A program made the translations under genes and the position numbers. The notes beneath the pieces were generated by a model. The model was not told the DNA's origin. It did not search any database and saw only the letters and a list, made by a program, of their open reading frames with translations. A stretch of DNA of 64,000 nucleotides from Hymenobacter armeniacus (GTDB taxonomy: Bacteria; Bacteroidota; Bacteroidia; Cytophagales; Hymenobacteraceae): NCBI RefSeq assembly GCF_014699055.1, contig NZ_JACXAC010000001.1, positions 806,001 to 870,000 of the forward strand, given 5' to 3'. Below are positions 30,670-38,988 of the stretch, in pieces (position 1 is the stretch's first letter; every line of letters begins with the position of its first letter).

Positions 30670-31986
30670 CTACTGGCTCCAGGTGCGCACGTAGCGCTGC
30701 TGCGGGTCGTAGCGCCGGGCCTGTTGGGCCACGTCGAAGGCCGTGTCGCGCACGTCGGTGCCGGTGCCGGCGATGTACTTCCAGTTGCCCCAGTTCGAGG
30801 CCGCGTCGTGGTCGATGAGCTGGTGCTCGAACCAGGCCGCGCCCCAGCGCCAGTCCTGGTGCAGGTCGTGGATGAGGTAGCTGGCCACGTTCTGCCGGCC
30901 GCGGTTGCTCATGAAGCCGGTGGCTTCCAGCTCGCGCATGTTGGCGTCCACAAAGGCATTGCCGGTGCGGCCGGCAGCCCAGTCCTCAAACACCGCCCGG
31001 TCGGGCCGGGTGGGCTTGGGCAGCTGCTCGCGCAAGCCGCGCCAGCGGAAGAAGTCGGGCCCGGTCCGGTAAGCCAGCAGGCGGAAATAGTCGCGCCACA
31101 GCAGCTCCAGTCGCAGCTGCATGGCCCCTTTGCTGCGGGCGCCGTGGGTGGCATCGTAGTCGTCGATGGCCGCCCAAATCTGGCGGGCCGAGAGGCTGCC
31201 GTTGGCCAGCCAGGGCGAAAACTTGGTGCTGAAGGCCTCGCCGAGCATCTGGTTGCGGGTGTCGTCGTAGCGGCCAATGAGGTGGCGCTCCACGGCGTAA
31301 TTGTGCAGGCGGGCCAGGCCGGCGGTTTCGCCCCCGCCCAGCGCGGGCAGGGCCGAGCGGCGGTCGGGGCGAATGCGAATCAGCGAGGGCTGACCAAGCT
31401 TGGCGGCTATCAGCCCAGCAGTGGGCAAGGGCGCGGGCGCGAACCCCTCGGGCAGCGTCGGCAGCCGGCGCGGCGCGGGCAGCGGGGGGCGCACGCTCAT
31501 CTTCGAAAAGACATCAAACCGAAACTTGCTGAACGAGTACGGCAGGTTGCGAAGCGGAATGGGCAGGTCGTTGGGGTGTAGCAGGGTGAGGGTCTCGAAG
31601 CGGCGCAGCGGCACTTGCGGCCCTAAAGCTGTTACCAGGGCGTCTTCGGCTTCGTCTTCTTCAGTGGTGTGCTCGGTGCTGGCATACACAGCCTGCGCGC
31701 CCACCTGCCGGGCCAGGGCGGGCAGCACGTCCTCGGGCCTCCCCACGACGAAGTGAATGCCGGAGCCCAACGCGGCGTAGCGTTGCTGCAAATCGGCCAG
31801 CGTTTCGAGCAGGAAAGCCATCCGGTGCGGGCCGGTGCGCGGCAGGCCCAGGTAGGCATCAGCGCCCAGCTGCACGGGGTCGAAACAGTACACGGGCAGC
31901 AGGGTAGTGGCGGCGGCCGCAGCGGCGGTCAGAGCCTCGTTGTCGTGCAGGCGCAGGTCGTTGCGCAGCCAGTAGAGAACAGTCAT
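30670..31986 (-). CDS. DASH family cryptochrome
   Basis: A 438-residue photolyase-family flavoprotein. The N-terminal Rossmann domain opens VLYWLRNDLRLHDNEAL and contains LLPVYCFDP and LPRTGPHRMAFLLETLADL. The C-terminal FAD domain has FSTKFSPWLANGSLSARQIW, LLWRDYFRLLAYR, GRTGNAFVDANMRELEATGFMSNRGRQNVASYL and WFEHQLIDHDAASNWGNWKYIAGTGTD, the last two being diagnostic of Cry-DASH. Such proteins repair UV lesions in single-stranded DNA and may act in light signalling. It ends about 95 bases upstream of the Imm51-like gene on the same strand. Confidence 0.95.
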   Translation of the reverse strand: MTVLYWLRNDLRLHDNEALTAAAAAATTLLPVYCFDPVQLGADAYLGLPRTGPHRMAFLLETLADLQQRYAALGSGIHFVVGRPEDVLPALARQVGAQAVYASTEHTTEEDEAEDALVTALGPQVPLRRFETLTLLHPNDLPIPLRNLPYSFSKFRFDVFSKMSVRPPLPAPRRLPTLPEGFAPAPLPTAGLIAAKLGQPSLIRIRPDRRSALPALGGGETAGLARLHNYAVERHLIGRYDDTRNQMLGEAFSTKFSPWLANGSLSARQIWAAIDDYDATHGARSKGAMQLRLELLWRDYFRLLAYRTGPDFFRWRGLREQLPKPTRPDRAVFEDWAAGRTGNAFVDANMRELEATGFMSNRGRQNVASYLIHDLHQDWRWGAAWFEHQLIDHDAASNWGNWKYIAGTGTDVRDTAFDVAQQARRYDPQQRYVRTWSQ

Positions 31987-32059
31987 GCGGGAAAACGGAA
32001 CAGTTTGCCAGCCTAACAGGCATCACCGGGTTTCTTCCCGCAAGCCGTCCCGATACCGG

Positions 32060-32692
32060 CTACTTCCGCCGGCGGCGCAGCGCCACCAGCAGGCCCACGC
32101 ACACCACCGACAGCCCGGCAATGAGGGCATCGCGCACGAAGTGGCCCTGCTTGGCCTCGGCCACTTCGGCTTCGAGGTCGCGCTGCTTGGCCGTATGCTG
32201 CCGTTCGCGCTGGCGCAGGTTTTCGGCCTCGTTCTCCAGCTCCGACAGGCGCTGGGACGTCACGTTGCGGTCGCCGCGGCTGGTGTTTTCCAGCTGGGTG
32301 GTGGTGGCCGCCAGGCGCACCGACGTGGTTTTGGCTTCCTGAGCGGTGCGATTGAGCACGTCCACAATCTGCTGGTCTTTGTCGACAATGCCCTGCAGGG
32401 CATCCACCACTTCCTGCAGGTCTTTCTTCGAGGGCTTGTTCCCGAACAGGCTGTGGCGCTGGGCACTGGCTTCGGCGTAGCGGCGCGTGAGCACCGCCCG
32501 CTCGCGCAGCAGGCCGGGCAGAGGGCTGTCGGGGTTGACGGCCGCCGGGGCGGCATCCTGGGCAAAAACGGGGGCAACGGGCGCTGCCGCTAACCCCAGC
32601 AGCAGCGCCAGCGCGGCGGAAAAACGGCGTTTGGCAAGCTGGGGCGTACTTTTGGGCTTTGATAGCAAGGAAAAAGGGAAGGCAACCATCAT
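32060..32692 (-). CDS. Exported coiled-coil protein with C-terminal membrane anchor
   Basis: A 210-residue protein of unknown function. A signal peptide (AALALLLGLAAAPVAPVFAQ) is followed by a long helical region rich in Glu, Gln, Lys and Arg (QEVVDALQGIVDKDQQIVDVL, TTTQLENTSRGDRNVTSQRLSELENEAENLRQRERQHTAKQRDLEAEVAEAKQ) that should form a coiled coil. The end is a membrane segment FVRDALIAGLSVVCVGLLVAL with a basic RRRRK tail, so the bulk would be periplasmic and anchored from the C-terminus. The start is uncertain (ATG at 32707, 32692 or 32689); 32707 would overlap the divergent lipoprotein start. Confidence 0.6.
   Translation of the reverse strand: MMVAFPFSLLSKPKSTPQLAKRRFSAALALLLGLAAAPVAPVFAQDAAPAAVNPDSPLPGLLRERAVLTRRYAEASAQRHSLFGNKPSKKDLQEVVDALQGIVDKDQQIVDVLNRTAQEAKTTSVRLAATTTQLENTSRGDRNVTSQRLSELENEAENLRQRERQHTAKQRDLEAEVAEAKQGHFVRDALIAGLSVVCVGLLVALRRRRK
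32647..32654 (+). promoter_or_regulatory. Putative -7 element (TAnnTTTG) for the lipoprotein gene at 32706
   Basis: TACTTTTG on the plus strand, 52 bases before the ATG at 32706. If used, this promoter lies inside the signal-peptide codons of the divergent coiled-coil gene, so both must share that DNA. Confidence 0.35.
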
Positions 32693-32705
32693 CAATAGAC
32701 TGGGC

Positions 32706-33179
32706 ATGAGAAATAGAACGTGGGTGTGGCTGGGCGTAATGGGAGTGTTGGCCACCGGGTGCAGCAGCGCCCGCAAAGCGCCGCCCTTGTACGGTGGTAC
32801 GACAACCCTGCCCACGGCGGCTAACGAAAGCGGCAGCGCGGTAGTGCTCCCCTTTGTGGTGCGCGACGTGAGCGACGACGAAACCTACGGCTATTCCGAA
32901 AAGAACCCCATTCGCGTGGGCGGCGGCCGCTCGGCCGGGGTGCGCAACCAACTCCGTTACCTCAACGCGCTGAAAGGCCCGCAGGGCCAGGCCGTTACCT
33001 ACGAGCGCAAGGCCAGCTGCTGCCCGTTCCGCACGCGCCGCGGCGTGGTCGACAACTCGGCCCTGCTCGACGTGTACGCCGTGACCTGGACCGGCAACCC
33101 CACGCCCGTCACGCTCTACCTCAACATGTACCGCGGCGGCAAGCTGCTGGCCCCGCGCGGTTTCACCGGCGCCCAATAG
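32706..33179 (+). CDS. Small lipoprotein of unknown function
   Basis: A 157-residue lipoprotein with a clear signal peptide and lipobox (GVLATGCSS). The mature region has YGYSEKNPIRVGGG, RNQLRYLNALKGPQGQAVTYERKASCCPF and LLDVYAVTWTGNPTPVTLYLNMYRGGKLLAPRGFTG. I recall this pattern from Bacteroidota proteins that databases sometimes mislabel as a 2-dehydro-3-deoxyphosphooctonate aldolase; it has no TIM-barrel features, and that label would be wrong here. The CC pair and following conserved strand could be a metal or disulfide site. Its start codon lies only 14 bases from the divergent coiled-coil gene start. Confidence 0.75.
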   Translation: MRNRTWVWLGVMGVLATGCSSARKAPPLYGGTTTLPTAANESGSAVVLPFVVRDVSDDETYGYSEKNPIRVGGGRSAGVRNQLRYLNALKGPQGQAVTYERKASCCPFRTRRGVVDNSALLDVYAVTWTGNPTPVTLYLNMYRGGKLLAPRGFTGAQ

Positions 33180-33251
33180 CAGGCACTCGCTCGCTGGAGA
33201 AGGCTGAAAAAAGCAGTACTTTTAACAGTCTGGCCCTCGTTTCTCGCTTCT

Positions 33252-36200
33252 ATGTCTGCCCCATACTACGCACTTCTGGCGGCACTGGCTGCTGCCCCCG
33301 CGGCCGCACCCGCCGACCAGCTACCCCAGCTGCGCAAGCTGCTGGAAAAAGTGCTGCGCGACGAATGCAAGCACCAGAACACGCCCTTTGTCGACCTGAG
33401 CCAGGCCATCGGGCAGGTGGCTTTTCAGCGGGGGCTGCCCGCCGCCCTGCGCAGTCAGCTGCAGGCCTTGCGCCTCGCCGCCAATCTGGTGCTGCACGAA
33501 AGCTACGCCGGCACGCCCGCCGAGGTAGCTGCGGGTTTCGCCGCCGTGGCCGCGCTGGTGCTGCACCTCACCGGCGAAGTGTACGAGGGCCCGCGCTTGC
33601 CCGAAATCCCGGAAGCGGGCCCGGAAATGCCCGCCTTGCCGCCCGTTGGTCCCGCCGGGTTTGTGCCCGCCGAAAGTGCCCAGCCCGGCGCCACCTGGCG
33701 CGTCATCGTGCTGCACGTAGACGAGCCTCGACAGGAAATGACGGTGGAAATGGCCACCCCGGCCGACGGCTGCCCGGCCGCGCCTTTTCAGCTGCTATTG
33801 CCTGAGGCTTACCACAACCTATTCCCGCTGGCGGCGGCGCTGCATCCTACGCTGCACCTCATCGGGCCGGTGCTGCAGGCCGATGGCCGGGTGTGCCCGC
33901 GTCGGGTGGTGCTGGAGCCCGATTACCTAGTCAGCGTGACTACGATTGCCGAGTGCGCCCAGGCCACGGCCACCATTCCGGAGTGGGCGCTGATGAACGC
34001 CTTTCTGCCCGATGATACTTCCCGCCCGCTGGTGGTCGGAAACCTGGTGAACTTGCTGCTGGATGAAGAAGTGAGCCACGCCGCCCAGCAAGCCGAGATT
34101 GCCACGCTGGCCGATGCCGGCGCGGTAGCTGGCATCGGCCAGCGTGTGGTGGAAGAGTTCGACCTGGAAAAGTTTTTCAAGCAGCGCCTGTTCCGCGCCG
34201 CGCCGCTGGCCATCAGCACGCTGCCCGAGTTTCAGACGCGCACCGGGGTGCCCGAATTGCTCAACGACCTGCGCCGCCACCACCGCACCCTGCGCGAAAC
34301 GCGCGTGCAGGGCTTTGTGGCTCAGAGCCGCACCGGCTACCAGCAGGAGCCCCTGCGCTTGGCCGACTGCTTTCTCGAACCCACCTTTCTCTCGGCTACC
34401 TACGGCCTGCAGGGCCGCCTCGACCTGCTGCACGAAAGCGCCACCGGCTACGACTTGGTAGAGTTGAAAAGCTCCACCAAAGTGCCGCACGCCGAGCCCT
34501 GGAGCAACCACGCCGCCCAGGCCCAGCTCTACCGCCTGCTGCTCGAATCGGTGTTTGGGGCCGACGGCGAAACGGCCGGCCGGGGCCGCACCAGCATCCT
34601 GTACTCCAACGCGGCCAGCGGGCAGCCCGCCGTGCGCCGCGTCGACCAGAATCAGGAGCTGATTGACCGGCTGCTCTCGGCCCGCAACCAGCTGGTAGGC
34701 ATCGAGCTGCAGCTGGCCCGCGCCACCGGCCCCGTGCAGACGGCCCGCCTGCTTGCGCCCGTGCTACACCCCAACCTCACGGCGCTGCCGCCATTTGGCA
34801 AGGCCAAAGCCGAAAAAGTGGCCAACGCCTGGGCCGCCGCCGAACGCGTGGAGCGCGCCTACTGCCTGGAGCTGGCCCGCTTCACCGCCCGCGAAATGCG
34901 CCTCACGCTGCTCGGCGACGAGGCCCGGCCCGGCGATGCGGGAGGCCAGGCCGGCCTCTGGCGCCTGCCGCAGGCCCGCAAATTCCAGAACTTCAGCCTG
35001 CTCGATGACCTGGTGCTGCTGGAAGACAACAGCAACTCCCCCGACGACGCCCGCGACGGCCTGGGGCCGCACCTCATTTTTCAGCGCCCCGCCGAAGGCC
35101 GCGAAGTAAACTTCCGGGCCGGCGACACGCTGATTCTTTATCCTCGTCGGCGCCACCTCCGCGATGGCGCCGCGCTTGACCCCGGCAACAAAACACTTTC
35201 CGTGCTCGATGCCCAAGTGGTGAAGGTGGTGCTGGCCGAGGACCTGAGCGCCGATGGCCGCGTGGTGCTGAGCGTGCGCAACCGCCGCATGGCGCCGCGC
35301 TACCTGCAAGGCCACTCGCATTGGGCCCTCGAGCCCGACACCTACGACACTTTCCGGCGCGAATGGGCGGGATTGTCGGCGTTTCTGAGCCTGGCGCCGG
35401 AGCGCCGCAAGCGCCTGCTGGGCCGCACTGGCCCCCGTGAACCGGAGGAGTGGGGCCCCGGCGCGCCCCCGGCCACCTCGGCCAAAGAAGTGGTGGCCCG
35501 GGCCCTGGCAGCTCCCGATTGGTTTGTGCTGTGCGGCCCGCCCGGCACCGGCAAAACGCGCGCCGTGCTGCGCGAGCTGGCCGTCAATCTGTACCAGGAG
35601 CACAAACAGGTGCTGCTGGCGGCCTATACCAACCGCGCCGTGGACGAAATCTGCGAGCAGCTGGTCGAGGCTAAGTTGCCGTTTATTCGGGTGGGCTCGC
35701 GGCTGGGCACGGCGCCCGCGTACCGCCCTTACCTGCTCGACAACATGCTGCGCGACTGCACCAGCCGCCAGATGGTGCGCGGCCGCCTCACCACCTGCCC
35801 GTTCTATGTGGGCACCGTGGCCAGCCTGCTGGGCAAGCCCGAGTTATTCATGCTCAAGCAGTTCGATTTGGCCGTGGTCGACGAAGCCAGCCAGGTGCTG
35901 GAATCGCCCATGCTGGCCCTGCTGGCCAAAGTGCCCAAGTTCATCCTCATCGGCGACCACCGCCAGCTGCCCGCCGTGGTGGCCCAGGAACCCGAAGCCA
36001 GCGCCGTGGCTCCCGAGGTGGCCAAGCTGCTGCGCGACGAACTGGGCCTCACCAACCTGCGCAACTCTTATTTCGAGCGCCTGTTCCGGCGCGCCGAGGC
36101 CCACTGGCCGCACGCCCACGGCACCCTGGCCGACCAATACCGCATGCACCAGGAGCTGGCCGTGCTGGTGAATGAAGACTTCTACGAAAACCAGCTGCGC

Positions 36201-36770
36201 TGCCCGCAGCCCTGGCAGGCCGCCGCCCTCGACCGCGCCCACTGGCCCGCGCCGGCCGATGCGTTTGCGGCCGCGCTGCGGGCGCAGCGCGTGGTGTTTG
36301 TGCCCACCCAGCGCCTGCCCGAAGATTTGTCGATGAAAGAATCGGCGCAGGAAGCGGAGCTGGCCGGGCAGGCCGCCGCCTACGTGGCCCGGGGCTACGG
36401 GGCCGATTTTAACCCCGAAACCACGCTGGGCATCATCGCCAGCTACCGCAACCAGGCGGCCCGGATTCGGGCGCGGCTGGCGCAGCTGGCGCTGGAGCTT
36501 GACTTACCGGGCCTCACCCAAGTCAGCGTCGACACCGTGGAGCGCTACCAGGGCAGCCAGCGCGAGGTCATCATCGTGAGCTTCTGCTGCCACCACGAGC
36601 ACCAGCTGGAGCTCATGGTGTCGCCCGACGAAAGCGGGCGCGTCGACCGCAAGCTGAACGTGGCCCTCACGCGGGCGCGCCAGCAGCTGGTGCTCCTCGG
36701 CAACGAGGACGTACTGAAACGGGCGCCGCACCACGCGGCCCTGTTGGCCCGGGTGCGGCGCCCGCTCTAG
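33252..36770 (+). CDS. Dna2-like nuclease-helicase (PD-(D/E)XK plus SF1 helicase)
   Basis: An 1172-residue protein with two enzymatic parts. Residues about 386-430 hold a PD-(D/E)XK nuclease core: GRLDLLHE (Asp391), YDLVELKSS (Glu404-x-Lys406) and NHAAQAQLYRLLLES. The C-terminal part is an SF1 helicase: Walker A VLCGPPGTGKTRAVL (762-769), AYTNRAVDEIC, Walker B LAVVDEASQVLESP, FILIGDHRQLPAVV, LADQYRMHQEL, VSVDTVERYQGSQREVIIVSF and NVALTRARQQLVLLG. The order of nuclease before helicase is that of Dna2 and of AAA_12-type repair helicases. Possible roles are recombination, replication repair or defence. The N-terminal 380 residues match nothing I recognise, and no Fe-S cysteine cluster is obvious. 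Confidence 0.82.
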   Translation: MSAPYYALLAALAAAPAAAPADQLPQLRKLLEKVLRDECKHQNTPFVDLSQAIGQVAFQRGLPAALRSQLQALRLAANLVLHESYAGTPAEVAAGFAAVAALVLHLTGEVYEGPRLPEIPEAGPEMPALPPVGPAGFVPAESAQPGATWRVIVLHVDEPRQEMTVEMATPADGCPAAPFQLLLPEAYHNLFPLAAALHPTLHLIGPVLQADGRVCPRRVVLEPDYLVSVTTIAECAQATATIPEWALMNAFLPDDTSRPLVVGNLVNLLLDEEVSHAAQQAEIATLADAGAVAGIGQRVVEEFDLEKFFKQRLFRAAPLAISTLPEFQTRTGVPELLNDLRRHHRTLRETRVQGFVAQSRTGYQQEPLRLADCFLEPTFLSATYGLQGRLDLLHESATGYDLVELKSSTKVPHAEPWSNHAAQAQLYRLLLESVFGADGETAGRGRTSILYSNAASGQPAVRRVDQNQELIDRLLSARNQLVGIELQLARATGPVQTARLLAPVLHPNLTALPPFGKAKAEKVANAWAAAERVERAYCLELARFTAREMRLTLLGDEARPGDAGGQAGLWRLPQARKFQNFSLLDDLVLLEDNSNSPDDARDGLGPHLIFQRPAEGREVNFRAGDTLILYPRRRHLRDGAALDPGNKTLSVLDAQVVKVVLAEDLSADGRVVLSVRNRRMAPRYLQGHSHWALEPDTYDTFRREWAGLSAFLSLAPERRKRLLGRTGPREPEEWGPGAPPATSAKEVVARALAAPDWFVLCGPPGTGKTRAVLRELAVNLYQEHKQVLLAAYTNRAVDEICEQLVEAKLPFIRVGSRLGTAPAYRPYLLDNMLRDCTSRQMVRGRLTTCPFYVGTVASLLGKPELFMLKQFDLAVVDEASQVLESPMLALLAKVPKFILIGDHRQLPAVVAQEPEASAVAPEVAKLLRDELGLTNLRNSYFERLFRRAEAHWPHAHGTLADQYRMHQELAVLVNEDFYENQLRCPQPWQAAALDRAHWPAPADAFAAALRAQRVVFVPTQRLPEDLSMKESAQEAELAGQAAAYVARGYGADFNPETTLGIIASYRNQAARIRARLAQLALELDLPGLTQVSVDTVERYQGSQREVIIVSFCCHHEHQLELMVSPDESGRVDRKLNVALTRARQQLVLLGNEDVLKRAPHHAALLARVRRPL

Positions 36771-36791
36771 GAGTCAGGCCCGAAAGGACGC

Positions 36792-37712
36792 TTATTGCAC
36801 GTCCACCAGCTCCACTTCAAAGCGCAAGACAGAGTTGGACGGAATGGTGGGCGGCACGCCGCGCACCCCGTAGGCCAGCGCCGACGGAATGATGAGCTGG
36901 GCTTTTTCGCCCTTGCGCATCAGCGCGATGCCGGCATCAAAGCCCAAAATCACCTGCCCACTGCCTATCACAAACTGAATCGGAACGTTATTGTGCTGCG
37001 AGGAAGCATCGAAAACGGTGCCCGTCGCGTCCATCAGGTGGCCGGTATAGAGCACCGACACGGTTTTGCCGGTGGCCGCGGGCGTCCCGCCGGGGTTGGC
37101 CAGCACGGGCAGGTAATACAGGCCGGATGCCTGCTTTTGGGCCGTGGTGATGTTATTGTCGGTCAGGTATTTCTTGATGAGGTTGTCTTCCACCACGGCG
37201 TTGTCCACCACTTCCACCTCGAAGCGCAGCACGGAATTGGCCGGGATGCTACCCACGGCGCGGTTGCCGTAGGCCAAGGCCGACGGAATGAGCAGCTCAG
37301 CCTTGTCGCCAATGTGCATCAGGGCCACCCCTTCGTCAAAGCCGGCAAGAATCTGGCCGGCGCCCACGGTGAAGGAGAGGGGCACGTTGTTGTGCTGTGA
37401 GGAGGCGTCGAACACCGTGCCGGCGGCGTCGAGCAGGTGGCCCGTGTAGATGACCGACACCGTAGTGCCGGTCTTCACCTGCACGGCGCTGGAGTTGGTT
37501 TGCACGGGCAGGAAGTACAGGCCCGAGGCTTGGCGCCGGGCGGTGGTGATGTTGTGGTCGGCCAGGTATTTCTTGATGAGGTCGTCATCGATGCCGCTGT
37601 AATCCTTCACTTCCGGTTCGTCTTTCTTGCACGAAGTGGCGAAAAAGCTGGCCGTGGCCAATAGGGCGAGAAGCCACAAACGGGGCAAAACTGCTAAATA
37701 GGGAATTTTCAT
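36792..37712 (-). CDS. Lipoprotein with two tandem FKBP prolyl isomerase domains
   Basis: A 306-residue lipoprotein. Signal peptide and lipobox (FFATSCKKD) precede two near-identical units: first DLIKKYLADHNITTARRQASGLYFLPV, TVSVIYTGHLLDAAGTVFDASSQHNN and LIPSALAYGNRAVGSIPANSVLRFEVEVVD; second NLIKKYLTDNNITTAQKQASGLYYLPV, TVSVLYTGHLMDATGTVFDASSQHNN and LIPSALAYGVRGVPPTIPSNSVLRFEVELVD. Each is an FKBP fold preceded by a helical KKYL linker; Y-T-G-x-L, F-D-A-S and S-A-L-A-Y-G are FKBP signatures. It should catalyse prolyl isomerisation in the periplasm or at the surface. The high identity points to a recent internal duplication. Confidence 0.92.
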   Translation of the reverse strand: MKIPYLAVLPRLWLLALLATASFFATSCKKDEPEVKDYSGIDDDLIKKYLADHNITTARRQASGLYFLPVQTNSSAVQVKTGTTVSVIYTGHLLDAAGTVFDASSQHNNVPLSFTVGAGQILAGFDEGVALMHIGDKAELLIPSALAYGNRAVGSIPANSVLRFEVEVVDNAVVEDNLIKKYLTDNNITTAQKQASGLYYLPVLANPGGTPAATGKTVSVLYTGHLMDATGTVFDASSQHNNVPIQFVIGSGQVILGFDAGIALMRKGEKAQLIIPSALAYGVRGVPPTIPSNSVLRFEVELVDVQ

Positions 37713-37806
37713 GGGCCGTTTTTTACTGGTAAAAATAGTCACGCGCACCGCACTTCCGGTGCCGCGGCACAGCACACAACCCCAAATATTGGTTTAAATT
37801 CCCACC

Positions 37807-38700
37807 CTACGCGGCCCGCCGACGCAAACCGGTAGGCGCGCCCGCTCGGTGAAACGGGCAGCTGCCGCGGCTGGGCGGGGGCGTGACCTCGGCCGGCTGC
37901 GCATCCAAATCCTTGATGCGGTCGCGGTACTCGGCGGGCAGCATGGCGTTTTTGGCCCATTGGCTCAGGGCGAAGCTCCTCGTGGCCCGGTACAGCGCCA
38001 GCGGCGGCCGCAGCCAAGCGCCATCGGGCAGGCCCAGCCACCCGCGCACGCTGGGCGGCACCACCATGCCCTGCACCCCGCGCAGCAGCTGGAAGCGCGC
38101 CCAGCCCAGATGCCGCTCATATTGGCGGTACAAATCCTCGGTGTAGGAGCTCAGCAGAGTGTTCTGCGCCAGGTGCTGCTCCCGGGCCAGCCGCCACGCC
38201 GCGTACCCGGTGGGCAGCTCCGAAATGCCCATGCGCCGGCCCACCCGACCAAACACCTCCACGATTTCTTCGCGCTCAGCGGCCGTGAGCGGGCGTTCCA
38301 GCACTTCAAACGCGCGCATGGAGTAGGCAATGAGCATGAACAGTACGTCGCGGTAGGCCCAGTCCGGAATGGCGTGGCCGCGCTTGGCCTCCACGGCGCC
38401 GTGAATGGCGGCAATGGTGTCGATGGCCTGCTCGGCCGCGGCTTGATCGGCAAACACGATGCGGCGGGCGTAGTCGACGGTAGAGAACAGCCGGCCCAGC
38501 GGGTCGGAGGGAAGCCTTCCGGTGAAGTACAGCCAATCGACCGCCTTATTCAGAGCAAACTCAGCGGCAGCCCCGGCAAAAATGAAGAGTATCGTATCGG
38601 CCGAACCCCAGATACGGCGCACGATGGACGAAGGAGCTACGAAGTGTTGCATGTCTTTAAAAAGAACTTTGTAATTCAAAGTTACAATTCTTTTTGACAT
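37807..38700 (-). CDS. MpaB-like oxygenase (DUF2236)
   Basis: A 297-residue helical protein. SSIVRRIWGSADTILFIFAGAAAEFAL, DPLGRLFSTVDYARRIVFADQAAAEQAIDTIAAIHGAVEA, YRDVLFMLIAYSMRAFEVLERPLTAAEREEIVEVFGRVGRRMGI and YEDLYRQYERHL-type helices match the DUF2236 family (latex-clearing oxygenase Lcp and mycophenolate MpaB relatives), which bind heme b. No signal peptide is seen, so cleavage of an external polymer is unlikely. The C-terminal tail is Pro/Arg rich. Start ATG 38700; Met17 is an alternative. Confidence 0.78.
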   Translation of the reverse strand: MSKRIVTLNYKVLFKDMQHFVAPSSIVRRIWGSADTILFIFAGAAAEFALNKAVDWLYFTGRLPSDPLGRLFSTVDYARRIVFADQAAAEQAIDTIAAIHGAVEAKRGHAIPDWAYRDVLFMLIAYSMRAFEVLERPLTAAEREEIVEVFGRVGRRMGISELPTGYAAWRLAREQHLAQNTLLSSYTEDLYRQYERHLGWARFQLLRGVQGMVVPPSVRGWLGLPDGAWLRPPLALYRATRSFALSQWAKNAMLPAEYRDRIKDLDAQPAEVTPPPSRGSCPFHRAGAPTGLRRRAA

Positions 38701-38988
38701 TTCAGCGACAGGTGCTAAGTGTCTTGGCTGTAGAGACGCAATATTTTGCGTCTCATCGTTTGAGCCTTTTGGAGAAGATAAAACACTATAGAAACGCGTC
38801 TTCGCGTCTCGGCGACAGAACTATGAGGCCTGAATTGGTGAGCAAAAGGTCCAAACACCAGCGTTGCTCACTATTCCTCCTTGCGGCGCGGACGATGAGA
38901 CGCAAAATATTGCGTCTCTACACTGGTTCGAAGGTGTCGTTAAATGCCGAGACGCGAATACGCTTCACTACATCGTTTCAAACCGCAT
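38701..38988. repeat. Intergenic cluster of palindromes (GAGACGC family)
   Basis: This 288-base gap holds several family members: a perfect palindromic unit at 38730-38758, its exact 29-base reverse complement at 38893-38921, a shorter relative at about 38789-38813 and a half-copy near 38946. The two 29-base copies can also pair with each other. No gene is apparent. Confidence 0.75.

Noticed and set aside
32706..33179. Label of the small lipoprotein as an octulosonate-phosphate aldolase
   Set aside because: Length, signal peptide and strand pattern do not fit a TIM-barrel enzyme; I treat that label as a database error.
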